A stretch of 64,000 bases of DNA from Chitinophaga alhagiae (lineage in GTDB: Bacteria > Bacteroidota > Bacteroidia > Chitinophagales > Chitinophagaceae), in assembly GCF_003568665.1 (NCBI RefSeq), contig NZ_QXMH01000001.1, positions 1,240,001 to 1,304,000 of the forward strand. The letters run 5' to 3'. Made by a program: the position numbers and the translations under genes. The notes under the pieces are model-generated. The model saw nothing but the letters and a program-made list of their open reading frames with translations. It was not told the DNA's origin and made no database searches. Below, in pieces: positions 53,045 to 60,460 of the stretch; positions within the stretch are counted from its first letter, which is position 1; each line of letters opens with the position of its first letter.

Positions 53045-54670
53045 ATGAGCAAATCACATCAGGCATCAGCAACAAAGAAAGTGAGTTCCATTCTCCTTTC
53101 CCTCAGCGCGCTCATATATCTCTGTACATTTTCTTATTGGTTCGTGGCCCAGCATAGCCAGGGCTCTGTTGTCAATATCCTGATGGGTCGTATTGCAGAC
53201 AATCCGTTTATTGCAAACAATTCAGACTGGGCCGCCTTTCTTCTACATCTTGCTGTAACCGGAACAGGGCTTATTTTATACATTAAAAGCGGCGTGCTGC
53301 AGTATGTCGGAAACTGGATAGCCAGGCAACACAAGGTAGCCGGCTTCTTTTATACCCAGAGTGCCCAAGCCAAAACCGCCATTATCATATTCAAGGTCTT
53401 TATTGGATGCGCCTGCGTATTTCTGCTGTATAACATTCTGTTGAGAACCATGCAGGGCTTAGTTCCCAGAATAGACTTCAGCATGCTCATACTGCTGGTA
53501 ACTATCGGCGGGCTGGGCTGGTTTGTGACCTACCCCGAACCACAGAAACTGCCCGGTTTTGACGGGAACCTGGATAATCTCAACAAAACCATGTGGCTTC
53601 GCCTCAGTGATAACCAGGGCGCATATGTGCAGGACAGGGAAGATCGGGAAACATGGTATCTTGTTAAAAATAAGCGTGAAATAAACGTATCCTACACAGA
53701 AACCTACCTGTTCTATGAACGTACCTTTAGCAACCAGATCAGGGAAGACATTATCAGCGAGGATATCATCGGCAAGCTATTTTACTCGTTCAGGGCAGAG
53801 GCGCTCATGGACAATTTTCCGCAAACAACTTCTACAGAAAAGCTCCAGGCACTGTACCGGAACTTCAATAGCCAGGAAGGACTGAAAAAGCTTCTCTTCC
53901 TCGCAATTGACAAAGGCGCCTTGCTAAAGGGTAGCCGGAATGCTATTTTTGAAAGCCTGAACAAGTACTTTGATACAGATCCCAACATCCTGCATAACCA
54001 GGGCCATCAACGGAACCGCGACTTTGAGCGCATATTGGCGGGTTACGGCAATTTTACTGACATAAGCGGGGGCATCGCAAAAGAAATAGCGCTCTATATT
54101 GAAAAACTCTTAGGGAAGGCTAATATGTTCAAGATCAGTTTCGAGATTACCAGAACTGCATTCAATATGGATGAAATGCTAAAGGAAATTGTAGACAGCC
54201 GCAAACGTACCGCGCACCAGATCACACAGGGCAACATAGATACACAAAAGAGCATTGTAGATACGGCTATAAGAATAGCCACCACGCCAGGTGCATCACC
54301 GGGCCGTCTTAAAAACATGATAGACCTGCTTGGAGGGCTGGGGCAAACGTTCTCCCAACAACCTAAACAGTTCTGGGTAGCGGATCATACCAACGAAACA
54401 ATGCCAGAAAATGCCCTGAAAAAAGTAACGGCAGCATCGCATGACGTTATCAACGCCATTTTTGGAATTATTGAATCTAATCCTACACCTGAGCAACTTT
54501 CCGAAGCAGTAGCGCTTTCAACTCCATATCTGAGCCAGAACGCCATTCCCCCTGACGCTTTTATCAAGCGTTTCTTTGCCAAGATGAGTAACGAGAAAAC
54601 TGAACGTACACATGAAGCCTATATTAAACTGGCAGAAGACACCCTGCTGGAATTTACACACAAAGCATGA
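53045..54670 (+). CDS. Four-TM membrane protein with large soluble domain, unknown family
   Basis: A 541-residue protein that I do not recognise. Four membrane segments lie near the N terminus (about 13-34, 60-80, 111-133 and 145-163), followed by about 370 soluble, mostly alpha-helical residues that by the positive-inside pattern should face the cytoplasm. The soluble part starts with MWLRLSDNQGAYVQDRED and contains AIDKGALLKGSRNAIFESLNKYFDTD and ITQGNIDTQKSIVDTAIRIA. No known catalytic motif is visible. It stands 77 bases after the Hsp70-like gene, and its stop overlaps the start of the ATPase gene (ATGA), so it is likely the membrane anchor of the same complex. Confidence 0.75.
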   Translation: MSKSHQASATKKVSSILLSLSALIYLCTFSYWFVAQHSQGSVVNILMGRIADNPFIANNSDWAAFLLHLAVTGTGLILYIKSGVLQYVGNWIARQHKVAGFFYTQSAQAKTAIIIFKVFIGCACVFLLYNILLRTMQGLVPRIDFSMLILLVTIGGLGWFVTYPEPQKLPGFDGNLDNLNKTMWLRLSDNQGAYVQDREDRETWYLVKNKREINVSYTETYLFYERTFSNQIREDIISEDIIGKLFYSFRAEALMDNFPQTTSTEKLQALYRNFNSQEGLKKLLFLAIDKGALLKGSRNAIFESLNKYFDTDPNILHNQGHQRNRDFERILAGYGNFTDISGGIAKEIALYIEKLLGKANMFKISFEITRTAFNMDEMLKEIVDSRKRTAHQITQGNIDTQKSIVDTAIRIATTPGASPGRLKNMIDLLGGLGQTFSQQPKQFWVADHTNETMPENALKKVTAASHDVINAIFGIIESNPTPEQLSEAVALSTPYLSQNAIPPDAFIKRFFAKMSNEKTERTHEAYIKLAEDTLLEFTHKA

Positions 54671-57255
54671 AAGATCTGTCTTCATTTGCAAATAATGTGA
54701 TGGCCTTTACATCTGCCTATACTCCCTGCACGTTGTTCAACTGGCGGCAGGACGGATTTGAGGAGCCCATTACCTGTGCCACGGAAAGTGCCACACACCT
54801 GTTGATTGCCTATGAATTGAAGCAGGTGCCCGAACTCCAGACAACACCAGACGTAAAACAGCAGGACCAGTACCGGGAACATCTCCTGAAACAAAAGACT
54901 TTTATTGACACGGTAGCCAGCGTGTTCCTCCGGCCTAAAAAAGAAACAACCGCTTTTCTCGATTTACGCATCCGGAATAATCCCGCTACCCGTACGGTGC
55001 AATGTTATGTATTGCTGCGGGTAGTACTGCGCAATGCTTCCGTGTTCTATGATAGCAAACGGTTGCGTGAAGAGTTCCGGCAACTGGTGCCGGAAGACTA
55101 CCCGCTATATGAATTAAGCCAGGAAGAAATACAAGAGCTGCTGCTCCTGAGTAACCAACGCGTAGTTGAAATACGAAAAAAACAACAATTCATACCGGTC
55201 GGCCTCGGGTACAATGCGGATGAAATGATTGTAGCGCCGTCGGGGCTTTTGAACTGGGATGAAAAATCGCGTTTCTATTTGCCTTCTTCGTCTTACCTGC
55301 CATCACAACAGTATAACCTGGCCGGCCTGTACAGGATGCTGCAGAACATTGATGAAACGGTGCAAGTCCGTATCTCGCTCGGCTTGTGCAGTTTGTTTGA
55401 ATATGAAAAGAACCTGGCGCTGCAATATTTCAAGATGCTCAGGTCTACCTATAAAGACATTACATCTGCCGAGCTGGATGCCAGTTTCAAAGCTTTTTCA
55501 AAATATGTGACGGCGCCTGAATTATTTTCACTCAAACTGCAGGTAGCCGCCCGTTCGGAAATAACCGCCATGGCCGTGGGCAATTCACTTTCAGCACAAA
55601 TGGAAGCGGGCAACACCAGCTCTCCAGGTCAACTGACATGCCTGGCCCTGAACAAAGAATATGCCCATGCAACAATAAAGGCAGACTGGGAGGAATGCAA
55701 TCATTATTTTTACCCAGCCAGCGGCCATGAGCATTATGATGGCCTGGACGACACGCTACATTCCTTTATCCGCCGTTTGCCCTACTTGTGTGACGCCGCA
55801 GAAGCCGCTGCCGTATTTCGCCTCCCTGTTGCCAACATTGGCGGGCTTCCGGGCATGATAGCCAAGCCCCCAAGGCCTTTTTTTCAGCCGAACCCCCGGA
55901 GCAGAAAAACGGAAGAGATAGAAATAGGCCGGGTTATTACCGCCCCTCCCTCCGAAATCAATAATGAGAAAGCGCCGCAATATACTCTGCCTGTGACGGA
56001 CCTCACTAAACATGGGCTCATAGTAGGTTCAACAGGCTCAGGAAAAACCAACACCACTCTTAACTTTGTAAAAGAACTGACCAAAAAGGGCATCCCTTTT
56101 TTATTGATTGAGCCTGTAAAATCAGAATACTACGATGAACTAAGCCCCTATTTCAAGCCCGGAGAATTACGGCGCTTCAATTTTAAAAGACCTTTTCTGG
56201 AAGATGGTTCCTGCAACCCGGAGTACCTGCGGTTCAACCCGCTTATACCCATACCAGGCATATCCAGCATGCAACATATCTCCTATATTAAAGGTTGCTT
56301 CACGGCCGCATTTCCAATGCACGGTGTTATGCCGATGATATTGGAAGAATGCCTGACCCGGCTTTACCTGGAATTGTTTGACTTTAATGAAAGGCCACTT
56401 TTTGATGCGGAACGTTCACCGGTTTACCTTCATGACCGGGCGTCTGAAACGCTTTCCGAAGAAGAAAAGAACCAGCACCGGCTGATGAGCCTGGGTTGGC
56501 TGAAAGCCGCTGTTGATCTCCACCTGGAAGATGCCGAGATGTTCACGGACGAAGACAGGGCCAACATGGGCAGCTACCTGAAACGCCGGGCGGAAAAGCT
56601 ATCAAAGGGCGTGTTGGGCAATGCCTTTCTGCCTGAGCTGTGGCTGGATGCAGAAGGTCAGCCCTGTACAATAGATAATGCTATCAACACCCTGCTTACT
56701 CAATCTGTGATCATAGAACTGGAAGCCCTGCCGGATAATGATGAGAAGGCCCTGATAATGGCATTTTTGCTTACCTATCTGTTTGAATACCGGCAGACAA
56801 TGCCATCTATGAAAAGCATTGAAATGGCGGAGAAAGACGGCTTTGATCCTTGCAAACATATACACATCACCATTATTGAGGAGGCGCATCGCCTGCTGAG
56901 CAGTGGCAATATGTCTACTGTCAGCGGCGGTGAAGATGGCGTGTCTGCCATGGACAGCAAATCCAAATCCATCAGCCTGTTCATTGACATGCTTGCGGAA
57001 ATCAGGGCAAAGGGAGAGGGGATTTTTATCGTTGAGCAGATACCTACCAAACTGGTTTCAGATGTGATCAAAAATACTAATCTAAAGATCATGCATCGCA
57101 TTACCTCCAAAGATGACCGGCATTATCTGGGTGAGGCAATGAACATGAACGAACAGCAGAAAAATTATGTTAACAATCTAAAAACCGGGGAAGCTGTCAT
57201 TTTTGAAGAGCAATTGGACAAACCGGTTTTTGTTAAAATGAACAGGTTCATATGA
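54667..57255 (+). CDS. HerA/FtsK-superfamily ATPase with novel N-terminal half
   Basis: An 862-residue ATPase. The C-terminal half is a HerA/DUF87-type motor: Walker A GSTGSGKT (about residues 454-461) preceded by THGLIV-like sequence, FLLIEPVKSEYYD after it, Walker B HITIIEEAHRLL (about 733), and the sensor/arginine region EIRAKGEGIFIVEQIPTKL (about 775-795) with NTNLKIMHRITSKDDRHYLGE. The N-terminal 430 residues match nothing I know; they are soluble and may be an oligomer or substrate domain. HerA motors pump DNA or peptides as hexamers and occur in DNA repair, conjugation and many defence systems. Both ends are coupled by ATGA overlaps with its neighbours. Confidence 0.88.
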   Translation: MKDLSSFANNVMAFTSAYTPCTLFNWRQDGFEEPITCATESATHLLIAYELKQVPELQTTPDVKQQDQYREHLLKQKTFIDTVASVFLRPKKETTAFLDLRIRNNPATRTVQCYVLLRVVLRNASVFYDSKRLREEFRQLVPEDYPLYELSQEEIQELLLLSNQRVVEIRKKQQFIPVGLGYNADEMIVAPSGLLNWDEKSRFYLPSSSYLPSQQYNLAGLYRMLQNIDETVQVRISLGLCSLFEYEKNLALQYFKMLRSTYKDITSAELDASFKAFSKYVTAPELFSLKLQVAARSEITAMAVGNSLSAQMEAGNTSSPGQLTCLALNKEYAHATIKADWEECNHYFYPASGHEHYDGLDDTLHSFIRRLPYLCDAAEAAAVFRLPVANIGGLPGMIAKPPRPFFQPNPRSRKTEEIEIGRVITAPPSEINNEKAPQYTLPVTDLTKHGLIVGSTGSGKTNTTLNFVKELTKKGIPFLLIEPVKSEYYDELSPYFKPGELRRFNFKRPFLEDGSCNPEYLRFNPLIPIPGISSMQHISYIKGCFTAAFPMHGVMPMILEECLTRLYLELFDFNERPLFDAERSPVYLHDRASETLSEEEKNQHRLMSLGWLKAAVDLHLEDAEMFTDEDRANMGSYLKRRAEKLSKGVLGNAFLPELWLDAEGQPCTIDNAINTLLTQSVIIELEALPDNDEKALIMAFLLTYLFEYRQTMPSMKSIEMAEKDGFDPCKHIHITIIEEAHRLLSSGNMSTVSGGEDGVSAMDSKSKSISLFIDMLAEIRAKGEGIFIVEQIPTKLVSDVIKNTNLKIMHRITSKDDRHYLGEAMNMNEQQKNYVNNLKTGEAVIFEEQLDKPVFVKMNRFI

Positions 57256-57956
57256 CTAAAAAAGATAAAACACTGAAGGATAAAGCAGGAGCCATAGGAG
57301 GAACATTCATGCACCTTGCTCTTGGATTGACAGATCTTCACGGCCAACGGCAAGCCTATATGGCGCAACTGGAAGAACTGGCAAAAACGAATCAGTTGCT
57401 CTTGCAAGAGCGAAAGGCACCCGAAATGCCCAAGTGGGTGAAAAAGAGTGGCGAACCGGCAGCCAAGCCGGCCCATACCATGCCTAAAGATCTCCTGGAA
57501 GGCATGAGCGAAGCATACATGCAGGGGAAGGAAATACCGCGCAAAAAAAAGAGCATAGACAATCAAAACAATAAAACCATGAGTACTGCAAAAGATAAAG
57601 CCGCCCTGATCAGGCAAAACGCGAACGACATTACTAAAAAAGCAGACGCCATACAGAAAAAACTGAGTGATGCAAAATCCGACAACAAAAAAAAGGATAC
57701 TATTATCAAAAAACTGGAAAAGGGGACCACAACCAGCTCTAATGACCTCAACAAAAAGAGATTGCTTGACATGAAACCTGCCAATCTCCCAAAAAAAGAA
57801 ACGCGATTGGATAAATTCAAAGAGAACAAACCCGGCAACCCCACCAAGCAAGACGTTAAGGAGGCGTTCAACATTAATAAGAAAGATATGCTGGGTGACA
57901 GCACCAATAAGAAAGGGCCCGATAAACCCGGCGCACCCAAACCGAAGTTCAGATAA
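57252..57956 (+). CDS. Lysine-rich, largely disordered protein
   Basis: A 234-residue hydrophilic protein with very high Lys content. A helical N-terminal part (about 12-55, LALGLTDLHGQRQAYMAQLEE) is followed by a linker and a predicted coiled-coil stretch (about 110-160, KAALIRQNANDITKKADAIQKK), then a Lys/Pro/Asn-rich tail ending PGAPKPKFR. It has no catalytic motif or membrane segment. It could bind DNA or RNA, act as an adaptor, or be a substrate of the upstream motor. An internal ATG (residue 110) could give a shorter form. Its start overlaps the ATPase stop (ATGA). Confidence 0.7.
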   Translation: MTKKDKTLKDKAGAIGGTFMHLALGLTDLHGQRQAYMAQLEELAKTNQLLLQERKAPEMPKWVKKSGEPAAKPAHTMPKDLLEGMSEAYMQGKEIPRKKKSIDNQNNKTMSTAKDKAALIRQNANDITKKADAIQKKLSDAKSDNKKKDTIIKKLEKGTTTSSNDLNKKRLLDMKPANLPKKETRLDKFKENKPGNPTKQDVKEAFNINKKDMLGDSTNKKGPDKPGAPKPKFR

Positions 57957-57977
57957 ACTTCGTGCGGTATGAAGATG

Positions 57978-59702
57978 TCATTTCTTCAAAAAATTACTGC
58001 TGATAGTCTGCCACACCTCCGCGCCATCCCCGTTCAGTATCTGCTTGAGCATATACACGCCAAAGCCCTTTGCCTGAGACAATTCAATTTTCGGCGGCAT
58101 GGAAAGTTCCGACGGGTTGACCAACACATCCACCAGCACGGGGCCGTTATGCGCCAGCGCCTTTTCCATAGCCGGTTGTATTTCTTCCGGCAGCTCCACG
58201 CGAATGCCTAACATACCCATGGCTTCCGCCATACGTGCAAAGTCAGGATTCTGAAGATCCGTGCCAAACGGCGGCAGGCCGGCTACTTTCATTTCCATGG
58301 CCACAAAGCCCAGGGAGCCATTGTTGTACACTACTATTTTTACCGGCAGTTTGTACTGTAAAATGGTGAGCAGGTCTCCCATCAGCATGGCAAAACCGCC
58401 ATCTCCGGAAAGGGAGATCACCTGCCGCTGCGGATACGCTATTTGCGCACCAATGGCCAGGGGCATGGCGCAGGCCATGGAGCCGTGGTTGAAAGAGCCC
58501 AGCAGCCTCCTTTCCGCCGTCATGGTCAGGTAGCGGGCGGCCCATACGGTGGGGGCGCCTACGTCTACGGTGAAGATGGCATCCGGGGCGGAGGTTTCGC
58601 TAATGATGCGGGTGAGGTATTCCGGGTGGATGGGTTGCTGGCCGGCAGTGCCGAGCGCATGCGCGTCAAGGCTTTTCCGGCTTTTGCGGTACCGGCTGAG
58701 GCATTGCTCCAGGTGGGCGGCATCTGTTTTCTGTTGCAGTAGTGGCAGCAGGGCGGCGAGGGTGTGTTTTACTTGCCCCACCAGGCCGAGGTCTACCCGG
58801 CAACGGCGGCCCAGGCGGTCTGCCCGCACGTCCAGCTGAACTATTTTGGCGTTTGCGGGGTACCAGTCGTTATAAGGGAAATCCGTGCCCAGCATCAGCA
58901 GCAGCTCGCTTTCTTCCATGGCGTGGTAACCGGAGGCAAAACCTATCAGGCCCGTCATACCTACATCAAAAGGGTTGTCGTATTCCACATGTTCTTTACC
59001 GCGGAGGCTATGTACAACAGGCGCCTGAACGGTGCCAGCCAGGGCCATTAGTTCGTGATGCGCACCGGCACAGCCGCTGCCGCAGAGCAGGGTTATTTTG
59101 CTGCAGCCGTTGATCCATTGCGCCAGGGTGGCAAGGGCTGCGTCTGACGGGCGTATCACCGGTTCATGCGGCAACAGCAACGGCCAGCCTTCCGCTTCCA
59201 CATCCTGCATGGCCACATCCCCGGAAATGCCCAGCACTGCCACACCTTTGAGGCCTACGGCATTTTGCACCGCCACCTGCACCAGACGCGGCATTTGCCG
59301 GGCAGAGGAAATGATCTCGCAATAGTGGCTGCACTCCCTGAAAAGCAATTCCGGGTGCGTTTCCTGGAAATACCCGGTGCCGATCTCGTTGCTCGGGATG
59401 TGAGCGGCAATGGCGAGCACCGGGGCCATGCTGCGGTGGCAATCGTACAGGCCGTTAATGAGGTGCAGGTTGCCAGGCCCGCAACTGCCTGCGCAAACGG
59501 CCAGCCGGCCCGTCAGCTGCGCTTCTGCGCCGGCGGCAAAAGCGGCGGCCTCTTCATGCCGGTATTGCACCCATTCTATTTTGCCGCCACGGCGTATCTC
59601 GTCCACAATACCATTGAGCGAATCGCCCACTACGCCATGTATGCGCCTGACCCCGGCTTCTGCCAGCATGTTTACAAGCATGGAAGCTACTGTACGTGCC
59701 AT
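57978..59702 (-). CDS. poxB: ThDP-dependent pyruvate oxidase/dehydrogenase (PoxB-like)
   Basis: A 574-residue thiamine-diphosphate enzyme most like PoxB, the quinone-linked pyruvate dehydrogenase that yields acetate and CO2. The catalytic glutamate is in VQYRHEEAAAFAAGAEAQLTG (about residue 50); an FAD domain is central (VGMTGLIGFASGYHAMEES); the ThDP/Mg motif is SLSGDGGFAMLMGDLLTILQY (about 430) with VVYNNGSLGFV; and the C terminus is lysine-containing and polar, though shorter than the membrane-binding tail of E. coli PoxB. Acetolactate synthase-type enzymes are the alternative, but VYDCHRSMAPVLAIAAHIPS-like sequence favours PoxB. It is convergent with the island and has no visible operon partners. 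Confidence 0.85.
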   Translation of the reverse strand: MARTVASMLVNMLAEAGVRRIHGVVGDSLNGIVDEIRRGGKIEWVQYRHEEAAAFAAGAEAQLTGRLAVCAGSCGPGNLHLINGLYDCHRSMAPVLAIAAHIPSNEIGTGYFQETHPELLFRECSHYCEIISSARQMPRLVQVAVQNAVGLKGVAVLGISGDVAMQDVEAEGWPLLLPHEPVIRPSDAALATLAQWINGCSKITLLCGSGCAGAHHELMALAGTVQAPVVHSLRGKEHVEYDNPFDVGMTGLIGFASGYHAMEESELLLMLGTDFPYNDWYPANAKIVQLDVRADRLGRRCRVDLGLVGQVKHTLAALLPLLQQKTDAAHLEQCLSRYRKSRKSLDAHALGTAGQQPIHPEYLTRIISETSAPDAIFTVDVGAPTVWAARYLTMTAERRLLGSFNHGSMACAMPLAIGAQIAYPQRQVISLSGDGGFAMLMGDLLTILQYKLPVKIVVYNNGSLGFVAMEMKVAGLPPFGTDLQNPDFARMAEAMGMLGIRVELPEEIQPAMEKALAHNGPVLVDVLVNPSELSMPPKIELSQAKGFGVYMLKQILNGDGAEVWQTISSNFLKK

Positions 59703-59831
59703 ATGGAAGTTTTATTTTACAAACAGCAGGACGCGGATATTGTTTGGTATTTGCCGGACCTGGGCTACCCTTGTCGCAATCAGCCCGCTAAAAAGTCAGA
59801 TTTGCACCGCTCCCCTGTAAAAGGCCTGTCC

Positions 59832-59839
59832 TATTTTTG
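59832..59839 (+). promoter_or_regulatory. -7 box for VOC protein at 59885
   Basis: TATTTTTG, exact match to TAnnTTTG, about 46 bases before ATG 59885. A TTTG at 59801-59804 is 27 bases away, too far for the usual -33 spacing. Confidence 0.5.
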
Positions 59840-59884
59840 TACCAGCAAAACAAACACATCGTTCAACACCCAAAAAAGCGTATC

Positions 59885-60391
59885 ATGACAAAGCGACTAT
59901 CCAATCAGAAAATCAGCGCCAATCTTTGGTTTGACAAGAATGCGGAAGCAGCCGTAGACTTTTACCTGGGCGTTTTCAGGAATGCAAGGAAAGGGCGGGT
60001 CACCTACTATGGCAAGGAAGGTTTCGAGTTCCATGGCATGCCGGAAGGCGCCGTGCTGACAATCGAATTTATACTGGACGGGCAGGAATTTATTGCGCTG
60101 AACGGCGGGCCTCATTTCAAGTTCAATGAAGCTATTTCATTTGTGATCAATTGCGATACACAGGAAGAAGTAGACTATTACTGGAACAAACTGACCGAAG
60201 GCGGCGATCCTAAAGCGCAGATGTGCGGCTGGCTGAAAGACAAGTTCGGCGTGAGCTGGCAGGTGGTGCCCACTGTATTGGCGGATATGATGGACGACCC
60301 CGATGCCGCCAAAGTACAGCAGGTCAGCGCCGCGGTGTTCCAGATGAAAAAGCTGGATATTGCGGAACTGGAAAAAGCATTCGGGAAATAA
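59885..60391 (+). CDS. VOC family protein (PhnB/3-demethylubiquinone methyltransferase-like)
   Basis: A 168-residue vicinal-oxygen-chelate fold protein of the group once called 3-demethylubiquinone-9 3-methyltransferase/PhnB-like. Conserved parts are LWFDKNAEAAVDFYLGVF, EFILDGQEFIALNGGPHF, SFVINCDTQEEVDYYWNKL and CGWLKDKFGVSWQVVPTVL. Members are mostly uncharacterised; several are linked to antibiotic resistance or glyoxalase-like activity. ATG 59885 gives the standard N terminus. A hairpin terminator at 60395-60430 follows at once. Confidence 0.9.
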   Translation: MTKRLSNQKISANLWFDKNAEAAVDFYLGVFRNARKGRVTYYGKEGFEFHGMPEGAVLTIEFILDGQEFIALNGGPHFKFNEAISFVINCDTQEEVDYYWNKLTEGGDPKAQMCGWLKDKFGVSWQVVPTVLADMMDDPDAAKVQQVSAAVFQMKKLDIAELEKAFGK

Positions 60392-60394
60392 AAC

Positions 60395-60435
60395 GACCGG
60401 GGCAGACGTTATGAACCGCCTGCCCCGGTCTTTAA
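60395..60435. terminator. Bidirectional terminator between VOC and heparinase-like genes
   Basis: Perfect 10-bp stem GACCGGGGCA / TGCCCCGGTC with a 16-base loop. Plus-strand tail TTTAAAAAC; minus-strand tail GTTTTATTT. It lies between the convergent stop codons. Confidence 0.75.
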
Positions 60436-60460
60436 AAACTTTCCGGATGTCCGCACTATG

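Noticed and set aside
57978-59702. poxB-like gene as a fifth member of the island
   Set aside because: It is on the opposite strand, has neighbourhood-like GC and is a recognisable metabolic enzyme, so it is taken as the right flank.
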